Positions 45,475 to 53,792 of a stretch of 64,000 bases of DNA are shown here, in pieces. The notes beneath the pieces were generated by a model. The model was not told the origin of the DNA. It did not search any database and saw nothing but the letters and a program-made list of their open reading frames with translations. How positions within the stretch are numbered: the stretch's first letter is position 1; each line of letters starts with the position of its first letter. Both the position numbers and the translations under genes were made by a program. Source of the DNA: Siminovitchia fordii DSM 16014 = CIP 108821 (GTDB taxonomy: Bacteria > Bacillota > Bacilli > Bacillales > Bacillaceae_C); the NCBI RefSeq assembly GCF_000374565.1, contig NZ_KB894688.1, forward strand, positions 186,001 to 250,000, given 5' to 3'.

Positions 45475-46036
45475 ATACTCCCTCCCATTCCAAAATAATC
45501 TTATAAAACTTTTATGGTTTTAAGAGTTTTCAAAGGGATAAAAAATGGACCCCTTTTTCATCTAAGTGGTTGTCACCTCCTAAAGAGTACTTCTTTACAG
45601 CGGATTTTATTCATTTTTCAACTATGCTGCTGCCCTGACAGATGATGACGCTTCCAAGCCAAGCCCAAATGCCAGGATTGATCATTTGAGCAAAATCCGC
45701 CCTGCTTTTTGTGAGATTCATCAGCTAAAAATTAATCTATATTCAGCCCCCTTCTCAAATAGCCAAGGATATTTTACTTCAGTTCACATGTTCCTTGGTT
45801 TATTCAATATTTTTTTATATGCAATATATATGCCACTTTTAAAACTTCCGTAAATTAGCACAACTTTAGACCCTTTTATAAAATGTGAGCCCTCGCCGGG
45901 ATATAAAACGAACCGATTTCATTTAAAATTGATGCGCTACCGAATCATTTTGTTATTTTATGTACTCATAAATAAACGTAAAACAAATGCAATGTTTGTC
46001 CATCTCGAAACATATAGTTAATGAGGGGGGATGGCA
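45475..46036. other. Intergenic stretch between divergent genes
   Basis: About 560 bases. A minus-strand GGAGGTGAC at 45582-45590 precedes a 13-codon frame (45537-45578, MKKGSIFYPFENS) that could be a leader peptide of the permease gene, but this is weak. The remainder is AT-rich with presumed promoters of both divergent genes. Confidence 0.4.
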
Positions 46037-46390
46037 ATGATCACTTTGGTAAGATGGGCGGTTGCCTACGTATTCGTCGTTTCTGGAACAATGAAATGGA
46101 TGAATCAGGAGCTGGCAGACACATTTATTCAATTAAGGCTGCCGTATCCCGAACAGCTGATGATGGCAGTAGCAGTGACTGAAATCGTGTGCGGATTTCT
46201 GATTTTAATCAATAGGGGAGCAAGGCTTGCCGCAATCCCGTTGATGGGAATTATGGCAGCTGCGCTGGCGTTAACGAAAATCCCTTTAATTTCATCTGGA
46301 TTTATGAACTTTGCTTTCGGAGCAAGATTGGACATCGTGATGCTTTTGCTGCTTTTTGTTTTGTTTAATTATAATGGAAAAATGAAATAA
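46037..46390 (+). CDS. DoxX-family small membrane protein
   Basis: 117 aa with four predicted helices. The N-terminus ITLVRWAVAYVFVVSGTMKW and the second block AVTEIVCGFLILINRGARLAA match DoxX/quinol-oxidase-subunit-like proteins of unclear function, often tied to redox stress. The ATG at 46037 is preferred because GAGGGGGG abuts an earlier ATG two codons upstream. Monocistronic by position. Confidence 0.8.
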   Translation: MITLVRWAVAYVFVVSGTMKWMNQELADTFIQLRLPYPEQLMMAVAVTEIVCGFLILINRGARLAAIPLMGIMAAALALTKIPLISSGFMNFAFGARLDIVMLLLLFVLFNYNGKMK

Positions 46391-46512
46391 GGATAGAGTG
46401 AATTTTTCTGGTAACGTGACATCCTACCTTAAGAACGAAACTTCTTTTCAGGTACTAGCTTCGATGACCTCAGCCTACTTTCAGGAGACCATCCATTTAA
46501 TCAACACCATTT

Positions 46513-46540
46513 AAAAGCCAGCTCCAACCGGAACTGGCTC
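46513..46540 (-). terminator. Terminator of the kinase gene
   Basis: An imperfect stem AGCCAGCTCC / GGAACTGGCT with a 4-base loop, followed by TTTT on the minus strand, directly after the stop codon. Confidence 0.7.
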
Positions 46541-46546
46541 CTTCAT

Positions 46547-47374
46547 TTATTCTACAATGACGTTGACCCCTGTTTCACCGTATTTCTGATAGGCGGCATG
46601 GTATGTTGGACCAACACCCCGCTTGAAAGTAATGGAGTGACGGATGGCGGCAGTAATGAATCTTTTCGCTTCTTCCACAGCTTCTTGCACCGATTTACCT
46701 TTCGCAAGCTGGGCTGTGATTGCCGCTGAGTAGCTGCATCCCGCTCCATTTGTATGAATCGTATCGATGCGCGGGGCTTCAAGCAAATGGAATTTATCGC
46801 CATCAAATAATACATCGACAGCCGGGCCTTCAAGGCGGCCGCCTTTTACAAGGACATATTTCGGGCCGAGCTTCTGCAATTCCACTGCCGCTTCCTTCAA
46901 GTCCTCAACCGTTGTAAGTGGCTGACCTGTTTCCAACAGCCGTACAGCCTCAGGCATATTGGGCGTAATGATTGTGGCTAATGGGATTAATTTTGTCTTT
47001 ACAGCCTCAATTGCGTCATCTTTTAACAACGCCGAGCCCATTTTACCGATCATGACTGGATCCACGACAATATTGGGCGTATCTGATTCCTCAATCCACT
47101 TGGCCACATGGTTGATAATTTCCTCTGTAAAAAGCATGCCCGTTTTTATCGCATCCGCTCCAATATCACGCAACACCGTATACACCTGCGCTTCAATGGA
47201 GTTCAATTCTATGGGAAAAACACCCTGATCTGTATGAGGGTGATTAGCGACGATCGCTGTTATGGCGCTAAGCCCAAAAACATCCATTTCTTGGAACGTC
47301 TTTAGATCCGCTTGGATTCCGGCTCCACCTCTAGCTGCAGAACCTGCAATAGATAATGCTCTAGGTATACTCAT
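46547..47374 (-). CDS. Pyridoxal / hydroxymethylpyrimidine kinase (PdxK/ThiD type)
   Basis: 275 aa, ribokinase fold. Phosphorylates a vitamin B6 form or the thiamine pyrimidine. The start ALSIAGSAARGGAGIQADLK and the ATP-binding NGAGCSYSAAITAQLAKGKS are like Bacillus PdxK, including its cysteine after GAG. Two positions differ: the usual GSDSSGGAG is GSAARGGAG, and the lid cysteine that PdxK carries at about residue 110 (VMVCKG, from memory) is glycine (VMIGKM). So it may be a divergent paralogue with another preferred substrate. RBS AGAGAGGA. Confidence 0.8.
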   Translation of the reverse strand: MSIPRALSIAGSAARGGAGIQADLKTFQEMDVFGLSAITAIVANHPHTDQGVFPIELNSIEAQVYTVLRDIGADAIKTGMLFTEEIINHVAKWIEESDTPNIVVDPVMIGKMGSALLKDDAIEAVKTKLIPLATIITPNMPEAVRLLETGQPLTTVEDLKEAAVELQKLGPKYVLVKGGRLEGPAVDVLFDGDKFHLLEAPRIDTIHTNGAGCSYSAAITAQLAKGKSVQEAVEEAKRFITAAIRHSITFKRGVGPTYHAAYQKYGETGVNVIVE

Positions 47375-47502
47375 GTGATCAATCCTCTCTGGCCTGATGT
47401 ATCAAGCTAAAGTCCGTTTTTTTCTATTAAAATCTTATGAACATTATCCTTTAACCAAGCGGATTTTTGCAAGGAGTTCATACTGGCAGCGTTCATTTAA
47501 AA

Positions 47503-47544
47503 AAATCCAGTTCAAAATGAATACAACATTTTGAACCGGATTTC
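47503..47544. terminator. Bidirectional terminator
   Basis: A long, nearly perfect stem around GTTCAAAATG / CATTTTGAAC with flanking AATCC/GGATT, A-run on one side and T on the other, after the DUF5068 gene. Confidence 0.8.
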
Positions 47545-47560
47545 TTATAGCGGCCTGATA

Positions 47561-48835
47561 TTATTTCTTCACAGGCAATTCGAACGTAACAGATTTCTCT
47601 TTAAATAATGCCTTGGCGCTATCATCTTTAAGCGGCCCGACTTGAAGCTCGAACTTTTTAAAGATGTCGAACTCGTCTTTTCTGAATAGGAAAACTGTAA
47701 GGAACTCGTCTTTGTCTCCAGGGTTGGATGTACCGGAATAGTTCGGCTCAAGCATTCCCTGATTAAACATTGTTCCTCGGTCATCATCGATTGTCAGCTT
47801 TCTTTCGACCAAGAATTTATCAAAAGGAGTGTCGCTTCCGTTTTCAATCGTTGTTTTTACAGTTAGTGCCACCAAGCCGCCATCTCCAAAGTTCCTGAAC
47901 CTTTCAGCATGGGCAGCTGTCGGAGTGACATTGGCATACTGAACACCATTTAGGGTGATTTTCACACCATCGATTTCTTTCGTTTCATTGATATCGGTTT
48001 TTTCGAAAAAGATTTCCTTGTCCGCGATATTGTCTGTCACCATTTTATCTTGATAAAGTTCTGATGAAGTTTCAGCTTTTTCAGCACCTTTTTCATTAAA
48101 TGGCAGCTTGAACACTGCTTCTTCACCCAGTTTTTTACTTACATCATCATCCAGGAATAATCCGTCAATCTTCAAAGTCGGAGAAGTTAAGCTCTCATAT
48201 TGTGCTTTGGTCATCGAGTGAGCATTCATCCCTGTAAAACTTTTCCCCTTGGAATACTGGGATGCATTTTCTGTGCTTTCATCCTTCAGCCATTCTTCCC
48301 GATCAACGAAGTGCTGTCTCGGAATGATGTAATCTCCACCATCATCCGACAATAATGAAACGCCCCCTGAATAATACACGTCTTCATCAGATTTATTATC
48401 CAATGTCATTTTATATGTAAGGACGTATCCTTCATCCTCGTCTTCGAAATCGACCTTGCTCGACTCATTCATGTTTGTTACATGGACAATTTGGTATTCA
48501 TCAATTTCAATCGTAACATCATCACTGTATGAATGCTTTAGTCCAGGGTTTTTATTTGTATAAATAACTTCAACATCCCCGCCTGTTTTCTCCTCAATAT
48601 ATGTGTTTAAAACAGAACCGTCGTCTGCTTTGTCTGCGGAATCCTTTTCTTCGTCTTTCTCTTCTTCTTTATCTTCATCTTTTTCTTCGGCATCCGCTTC
48701 AACTGTTTCGGTCTCATCTGCTTTTTCTTTTGTTGCAGCAGGTTTCGCCTCTTCTTTTTTATCATCGGCTTTGCTTCCGCACGCTCCAAGCAAAAGGACA
48801 GCCAATATAACCATGGCCAGCTTTTTAAATTTCAT
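47561..48835 (-). CDS. DUF5068-type lipoprotein
   Basis: 424 aa. A lipoprotein signal (LAMVILAVLLLGACGS, acylated Cys19) is followed by a linker extremely rich in Lys and Glu (about 22-72), then two related beta-rich halves (about 75-240 and 265-420). The repeated pattern resembles the DUF4352/DUF5068 surface proteins of Bacillus. Function is unknown; the charged linker suggests it spans the cell wall. RBS AAAGGGGAAATT. Confidence 0.82.
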   Translation of the reverse strand: MKFKKLAMVILAVLLLGACGSKADDKKEEAKPAATKEKADETETVEADAEEKDEDKEEEKDEEKDSADKADDGSVLNTYIEEKTGGDVEVIYTNKNPGLKHSYSDDVTIEIDEYQIVHVTNMNESSKVDFEDEDEGYVLTYKMTLDNKSDEDVYYSGGVSLLSDDGGDYIIPRQHFVDREEWLKDESTENASQYSKGKSFTGMNAHSMTKAQYESLTSPTLKIDGLFLDDDVSKKLGEEAVFKLPFNEKGAEKAETSSELYQDKMVTDNIADKEIFFEKTDINETKEIDGVKITLNGVQYANVTPTAAHAERFRNFGDGGLVALTVKTTIENGSDTPFDKFLVERKLTIDDDRGTMFNQGMLEPNYSGTSNPGDKDEFLTVFLFRKDEFDIFKKFELQVGPLKDDSAKALFKEKSVTFELPVKK

Positions 48836-49042
48836 TTTAATTTCCCCTTTTACAATTTGTTTTCAAACGTATCATAGCATTTACAAACTGCTCTTGGTGC
48901 ATTTTAAGGGAAAACGAAACAAATGGCCTAACACTTCAAATGAAGATGAATAGTCCATTCGGCTTAATGACTCCCTTTTTTTTACAAATATATCAACCTA
49001 TTTATTTGATGCGTTCTTTTTATGCATATGCTTGCATGACAA

Positions 49043-49097
49043 TTGACGAATGACACATTGTCACTTACACTTATATTATAGATATGACAATGTGTCA
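49043..49097 (+). promoter_or_regulatory. Promoter with two matched operators before the alarmone synthetase operon
   Basis: Two inverted copies of a 13-bp site, TGACACATTGTCA at 49051-49063 and TGACAATGTGTCA at 49085-49097, are exact complements, and each is itself TGACA-N3-TGTCA. They are 34 bp apart (start to start) and flank the TATATTATAG region; TTGACG at 49043 may be the -35. The second site ends 16 bp before the start codon, so bound protein would block the promoter. The TetR gene of the same operon is the obvious binder. Confidence 0.75.
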
Positions 49098-49113
49098 CAA
49101 AAGGAGTCTGAAT

Positions 49114-49845
49114 ATGGCATCGATAGCTTCAAAAGAACTTGACAACGTGAAAAATCTGAAGGACTCATTGGTCCGTTTCATGATGACTTACAAATTTGCC
49201 TTGGATGAAGTGAATACGAAAATTAATATTTTAAAACAGGAATTCCAATACGCCGACGATTATAATCCGATTGAACACGTCACATCTCGGCTAAAGTCAC
49301 CCGAAAGTATTATCAGTAAAGCTTATAGAAAAGGATTTGGTCTTACACTTTCGGCAATCAAGGAAAACATCCGGGACATTGCCGGAATCCGGATCACCTG
49401 CTCGTTCATTTCCGACATATATAAAATTAGCCGCATGTTGCAAAGCCAAAAAGATATTACCTTGATTGAAACCAAAGATTATGTTAAGAATCCGAAACCT
49501 AATGGTTATCGCAGTGTACATTTGATTATCCAGATTCCCGTTTTCATGTCCGACAGGGTAGATCATGTATTTGTAGAGGTACAAATCCGGACAATTGCAA
49601 TGGATTTTTGGGCAAGCCTGGAACATAAAATCTACTATAAATATGATGGCGAAATACCAAGTGAACTGAAGGAAGAATTAACTGAAGCTGCCTTTACGGC
49701 CTTGAAGCTTGATGAAAAAATGGAAAAGATCCATGATCAGGTGAACAAAATCAAAGAGCATAACCAATTTGAAAGCAGCCTGCCATTTGACGGGCGGTTC
49801 CAAATCACCGAAGAGATTTTAAAAGAAATAAAGAATGAGGAGTGA
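49114..49845 (+). CDS. Small alarmone synthetase ((p)ppGpp synthetase, RelQ/RelP type)
   Basis: 243 aa, one-domain GTP pyrophosphokinase without hydrolase or TGS/ACT parts. Synthesises (p)ppGpp from ATP and GDP/GTP. The synthetase motifs are intact: IRDIAGIRITCSF, KNPKPNGYRSVHLIIQIPV (G-loop with the stacking Tyr) and VEVQIRTIAMDFWASLEHKI (catalytic Glu in EVQIRT). The ATG at 49114 follows AAAAGGAG at 7 bases; an upstream in-frame start at 49084 lies inside the operator. It is first in an operon with a membrane protein and a TetR regulator gene. Confidence 0.9.
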   Translation: MASIASKELDNVKNLKDSLVRFMMTYKFALDEVNTKINILKQEFQYADDYNPIEHVTSRLKSPESIISKAYRKGFGLTLSAIKENIRDIAGIRITCSFISDIYKISRMLQSQKDITLIETKDYVKNPKPNGYRSVHLIIQIPVFMSDRVDHVFVEVQIRTIAMDFWASLEHKIYYKYDGEIPSELKEELTEAAFTALKLDEKMEKIHDQVNKIKEHNQFESSLPFDGRFQITEEILKEIKNEE

Positions 49846-49852
49846 AAAAGCT

Positions 49853-50278
49853 ATGCTTCCAATGGCAAATCTCCCTCCTTTCATACAGAGGGAACTTGAA
49901 AAGTTGAATGAACTCATATCCCCTTTATTGAAAAAGGCATCAAAATATGGATTTTGGTCCCTTCCTTTGATCCTTATCTCTGTTTTTAATTTAGTGACCA
50001 TCTTATTTTTCATTCCGGACAGGCAAAACATGGTGCTGACAATCATCCTTTACGCAGTATTAGGAGCATTTGGTATGGCGATGTCCAAGGAAGCTAAACA
50101 CCATAGGAAAGAGATTCAAAAGATCAGTGTCGATTACGTCATCAGCCGAATTGAAAAAAGTGACATCGCTTCGGCTTCCCTGAAAAGGAAATACACAACA
50201 ATGGTAAAAGAGTCGCCGGTACTGGCCATCAACCACTTTGTACAGTTCTTGGAAGCGGAAAATAAAGAGAATTCATAA
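49853..50278 (+). CDS. Small two-helix membrane protein in the alarmone operon
   Basis: 141 aa. A helical amphipathic N-terminus (PPFIQRELEKLNELISPLLKKA) precedes two membrane helices (about 40-58 and 68-86) and a charged cytoplasmic tail. It resembles Bacillus proteins annotated DUF5392, but I hold that loosely. The ATG at 49853 follows GAGGAG, which overlaps the synthetase stop codon, so translation is likely coupled. Its place between synthetase and repressor genes suggests a sensor or anchor role (inference). Confidence 0.7.
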   Translation: MLPMANLPPFIQRELEKLNELISPLLKKASKYGFWSLPLILISVFNLVTILFFIPDRQNMVLTIILYAVLGAFGMAMSKEAKHHRKEIQKISVDYVISRIEKSDIASASLKRKYTTMVKESPVLAINHFVQFLEAENKENS

Positions 50279-50293
50279 AGGATGAAAGACATT

Positions 50294-50914
50294 ATGCCAA
50301 AGTTGACGTTTTATAATTTACCTGATGAAAAAAAACGAGTATTGATTCGTGCGATCAAAAGTGAATTTTCAAGAGTCCCTTTATTTGAAGCTTCCATTTC
50401 CAACATTGTAAAAGCAGCCGGAATTCCGCGAGGAAGCTTCTATCAGTATTTCGATGATAAGGACGATGCCTTTTTTTTCTTGCTCGATGAATTGGCAGAA
50501 AAAGAAAAATACAATTTCCTTTCCATATTAAATGAATGTGAGGGGGACCTGTTTGAGACAGCTATTGCCTTTTATGAACGGATGCTTGAAGAGGAGGAGC
50601 ATTTTCACTTTTTGAAGAATGCATTCCTAAATATGACGCAGAAAATAGAAAGCTCTTTTACCCGAACGATCAACGACAACAATAAAAACAGCGAGAACTT
50701 CAAAGCGACAGCGGCATTGATCGACAAGAGTAACCTGAACATCTCCAGCGAAAAGGAGCTGTTTCATGTTCTGCAAATCATTACAACTATTACGTTCCGA
50801 AATTTGGTTGAAACGTTCGCCCATAATTTGTCTCACCAGGAATCACTGGATAATCTTAAAATGGAAATGACTCTAATCAAAAAAGGGGTGGTCCGAGAAT
50901 CTGCATTCAATTAA
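50294..50914 (+). CDS. TetR-family regulator of the alarmone operon
   Basis: 206 aa. DNA-binding helices at about 10-55 (KKRVLIRAIKSEFSRVPLFEAS, then IVKAAGIPRGSFYQYFDDKDDAF) and a larger helical ligand domain. The ATG at 50294 (fifth codon of the longest frame) has AAAGGATG at proper spacing. It is the third gene of the operon and probably represses it through the paired TGACA-N3-TGTCA sites (inference). The ligand is unknown. Confidence 0.85.
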   Translation: MPKLTFYNLPDEKKRVLIRAIKSEFSRVPLFEASISNIVKAAGIPRGSFYQYFDDKDDAFFFLLDELAEKEKYNFLSILNECEGDLFETAIAFYERMLEEEEHFHFLKNAFLNMTQKIESSFTRTINDNNKNSENFKATAALIDKSNLNISSEKELFHVLQIITTITFRNLVETFAHNLSHQESLDNLKMEMTLIKKGVVRESAFN

Positions 50915-51206
50915 AGAACAGTCATGCAACGGGTCTGCCAGGAGTCAGATATAGTCTATATCATCAAAGATAGGCAGGGAGCCAACCTCCTTGCCTGTCA
51001 CATGTTTTCCAAACTGCGGTACGCTGGCATCATATGAATCTGTATTGCCTTTCTACTCACTTGCCGAATGAAACCGCCCCCGAAAAATGATGGAATTTCT
51101 TAAGGAACCTCAGAATTATTTCTCGGGAAATATGTCGAATGCACCCCCTACTTTTTTATCCCTGTACAATTTCGATTGAATCCCATAAAATATGGATAAA
51201 AAATAC
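50915..51206. other. Intergenic stretch
   Basis: About 290 bases with no convincing gene. Contains the end of the TetR transcript and a presumed promoter for the two small genes downstream. Confidence 0.45.
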
Positions 51207-51220
51207 GGGAGGGAATTCCC

Positions 51221-51391
51221 ATTAGTGTTATTGGCGTGTCAATCGTCATTTTACTTTTTGTGTTTATCAAAAATCATACATCTTTATTTGAGAACAAGAA
51301 AAATGTATCTATTCCCGTTTCCATATTTGAAGCTTCAGCTATTATCATTTTAATTTTATTGCTGGAACACTTTATCCCCTTTTTAAGATAG
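51221..51391 (+). CDS. Tiny two-helix membrane protein with probable ATT start
   Basis: 56 codons ending at TAG 51389-51391. GGGAGGG at 51207-51213 lies 7 bases before an ATT at 51221. The only conventional start in frame is a GTG at 51236, 22 bases from that site. The product has two hydrophobic segments (VIGVSIVILLFVFI and ASAIIILILLLEHFI) separated by a short basic loop. It precedes the SLAP-domain gene by 27 bp and is probably cotranscribed with it. Family not recognised. Confidence 0.5.
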   Translation: MSVIGVSIVILLFVFIKNHTSLFENKKNVSIPVSIFEASAIIILILLLEHFIPFLR

Positions 51392-51418
51392 GACAACTTT
51401 GATTGGAGGCAGGGTTTC

Positions 51419-51814
51419 ATGAGCAAATTGCACTTTCATTCCGTATGGGAAGACAGACTGCCGCAAAAGCAAAAGGATGATCTGAACAAATTTCTTGGAG
51501 GGCTTGCACCGATACATAAGGAATTCGGTGTTGCACTTGTCAGAGGAAAATATAAGAAAAATGGCGGTGCAGTTGCAACTGTGTTGTTGAGGAATGGTTT
51601 TGAAAAACCAATGGATATCGAGCGTGTGAAAGCCAAAATCTTAGACAAAGATAACCTTTTGATCGCTGAAGAAGAATTTGAACTCGATCTTCGATTGCAA
51701 GCGGAATCTGCACTGCCTTGGTCATTTGTTTTTTCCAAGGATTCCGTTATAAGGCCGAATATTGATCCCGATAACTGGATGATACAGGTTCATTTACCAA
51801 TAAAAAAAGAGTGA
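51419..51814 (+). CDS. SLAP-domain protein
   Basis: 131 aa, single domain. The N-terminal KLHFHSVWEDRLPQKQKDD and the later LPWSFVFSKDSVIRP followed by WMIQVHLP match the SLAP domain seen in Bacillus proteins linked to accessory Sec and S-layer export. No signal peptide or membrane helix. RBS TGGAGGCAGGG. The role is unknown; the adjacent tiny membrane protein may be a partner (inference). Confidence 0.78.
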   Translation: MSKLHFHSVWEDRLPQKQKDDLNKFLGGLAPIHKEFGVALVRGKYKKNGGAVATVLLRNGFEKPMDIERVKAKILDKDNLLIAEEEFELDLRLQAESALPWSFVFSKDSVIRPNIDPDNWMIQVHLPIKKE

Positions 51815-51854
51815 CATAAACGCCGCTCTTTCTTGCTCTTGATTTATTTGGATT

Positions 51855-52652
51855 TCAGCATGGCTGTTTTACTTTAAAAAACAAAGAATTGAGATCCTTG
51901 ATAATAAAATCCGGATAAATCTTTGTTTTATCGACGTCCTCTTTCCTTGCTACCCCTGTCAGAACAAGACACGTACGAATTTTGCTGAATTTGCCCAATA
52001 GAATATCGGTTTCCAGCCGATCACCCACAATCAAGCACTGGTCGCTTTCCACATTTAATTCCTTCAGGATCCGCTCGCCGTAAAAAGCCGAAGGCTTCCC
52101 GGTTACCTGGAAGATGGACTTTCCTGATGCGACTTCAATGGCACGGGCGATGGCATAGGTATCGGAAACGAATCCTCCCGGAACCGGGCATGTCGGATCC
52201 GGATTGGTCACTATGAGTTTCGCTCCGTTTCTAACAGCATTCATGGCCATGTTCAATTTTTCATACGTGAAGGATCGATCCAATCCCACCAATACATGTG
52301 TCGCTTCCGAAGGGTCCTCCGTCACCTTTAATGAAAAATGATTGAACTCTGTCCTGATTGCTTCTTCTCCTACAACATAAATGAGAGCATCTGGAAAATT
52401 CTCCGAGAAATACAAAGCCGATATGAAAGGTCCTGTCAATATTTCATTGCTGCATACGTCTATACCGAGGGATTCCAGCCTTCTCCGGCACTCTTCCCTT
52501 GTCTGTGTAGGTGAGTTTGTAATGAATAATACTTTTTTATGATTCATTCTCAACGTTTCGAGCGTTTCTTTTGCTCCGGGCAAAATTTGATTCCCCAAAT
52601 AAATCGTCCCATCTAAGTCAAAACAATATGCTTCAAAATCATCAATATTCAT
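51855..52652 (-). CDS. HAD-superfamily phosphatase, NagD/AraL type
   Basis: 265 aa, class IIA HAD. Motif I is FDLDGTIYLGNQ (nucleophile Asp12), motif II ITNSP, and motif III-IV region GKPSAFY...IVGDRLETDI. Family members dephosphorylate small sugar phosphates, glycerol-3-phosphate or p-nitrophenyl phosphate. It is the last gene of the ugp operon, 18 bp after the ATPase gene, so a phosphatase for a glycerol- or sugar-phosphate made available by the importer is likely. RBS CGGGGGAATG. Confidence 0.87.
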   Translation of the reverse strand: MNIDDFEAYCFDLDGTIYLGNQILPGAKETLETLRMNHKKVLFITNSPTQTREECRRRLESLGIDVCSNEILTGPFISALYFSENFPDALIYVVGEEAIRTEFNHFSLKVTEDPSEATHVLVGLDRSFTYEKLNMAMNAVRNGAKLIVTNPDPTCPVPGGFVSDTYAIARAIEVASGKSIFQVTGKPSAFYGERILKELNVESDQCLIVGDRLETDILLGKFSKIRTCLVLTGVARKEDVDKTKIYPDFIIKDLNSLFFKVKQPC

Positions 52653-52670
52653 CGATTCATTCCCCCGTTG

Positions 52671-53792
52671 TCAAGAAGAAGTAAGCAAAGCCTCAAATTG
52701 AATCTCTTTATTCATTAAACGCTTCTCTGATTTTTTATCGAAGATATGAACTGCCTCTTCATTAAAGTAGAGATTGACCTTGTAACCGATCTTCAAGGCA
52801 TCGTCCGTTTTACATTTAATTACAATTTGTTGATTGGCCAGCCGTGTATGAACAAGCATTTCTGCACCATTTATTTCTATTAATTCCACTACTCCTTTTA
52901 AAGTGGTTTCTTCACTTGCTATGGAAATGTCCTCCGGCCTGATTCCCATAATAATATCTTCATTCGTATTTTCCTTTATAAGGATTTTCTGACTTTGTGA
53001 AAACTGATAAAATGCTTCGCCTAAACCGAATACAAATCGATCTCCCTGTACTCTCCCTTGCAGGAAGTTCATGCCCGGCAATCCGATAAACCCAGCCACG
53101 AACATATTCTCAGGTGTTCTGTAAACTTCGGAAGGTGTACCGATCTGCTGAATTTCCCCATCTTTCATAATGACAATTCTTGTGGCCATCGTCATGGCTT
53201 CTGTTTGATCATGAGTGACATAAATCGTCGTTGTTCCCAACTGCCGATGCAGCCTGATAATCTCAGCTCTCATGTGTACACGCAATTTTGCATCCAGATT
53301 GGATAGCGGTTCATCCATCAAAAAAATGCTTGAATTCCGGACGATCGCTCTCCCCAAGGCCACTCTTTGTCTCTGACCGCCTGAAAGTTCTTTCGGCTTC
53401 CTTTTTAGCAGGCTTGTCAAACCCAGGATTTTGGCAGCTTCCTCCACTTTTGCCTTCACCTGATTCCTAGGCATCTTTTGACGCCTCAATCCAAAAGCCA
53501 TGTTTTCGAAAACGGTCATATGAGGATATAACGCATAGTTCTGGAAAACCATGGAGATCCCCCGGTTTTTTGGTTCTATCTCATTGACCCTGCGGCCATC
53601 AATCAATAAATCTCCATCAGATATATCTTCCAATCCGGCAATCATTCTTAGAGTAGTTGACTTACCACATCCCGAAGGACCGACAAGCACAATAAACTCC
53701 TTTTCTTCAATATTCAAATTGAAATTTTTAACAGAATGATTTGAGCTGCCAGGATATTTTTTGTGTACTTTATTTAATTGAATTTTCAACAT
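52671..53792 (-). CDS. ugpC: ABC importer ATPase (UgpC/MsmX type)
   Basis: 373 aa. N-terminal ABC domain with Walker A GPSGCGKSTTLRMIAG, signature LSGGQRQRVALGRAIV, Walker B SIFLMDEPLSNLDAK and the H-loop TIYVTHDQTEAMTMA; the C-terminal TOBE/regulatory domain covers about 240-373. This is the CUT1 carbohydrate/glycerol-3-phosphate type. The start lies inside the end of the preceding gene (23-bp overlap), with TGGAGGATAG before the ATG. Confidence 0.92.
   Translation of the reverse strand: MLKIQLNKVHKKYPGSSNHSVKNFNLNIEEKEFIVLVGPSGCGKSTTLRMIAGLEDISDGDLLIDGRRVNEIEPKNRGISMVFQNYALYPHMTVFENMAFGLRRQKMPRNQVKAKVEEAAKILGLTSLLKRKPKELSGGQRQRVALGRAIVRNSSIFLMDEPLSNLDAKLRVHMRAEIIRLHRQLGTTTIYVTHDQTEAMTMATRIVIMKDGEIQQIGTPSEVYRTPENMFVAGFIGLPGMNFLQGRVQGDRFVFGLGEAFYQFSQSQKILIKENTNEDIIMGIRPEDISIASEETTLKGVVELIEINGAEMLVHTRLANQQIVIKCKTDDALKIGYKVNLYFNEEAVHIFDKKSEKRLMNKEIQFEALLTSS

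Noticed and set aside
46019-46036. Earlier ATG of the DoxX gene at 46031
   Set aside because: It directly abuts the GAGGGGGG ribosome site, leaving no spacing; the ATG at 46037 is better placed.
48601-48953. Leucine- and serine-rich frames opposite the DUF5068 lipoprotein
   Set aside because: They are the complement of its Lys/Glu-rich linker and carry no independent coding signal.
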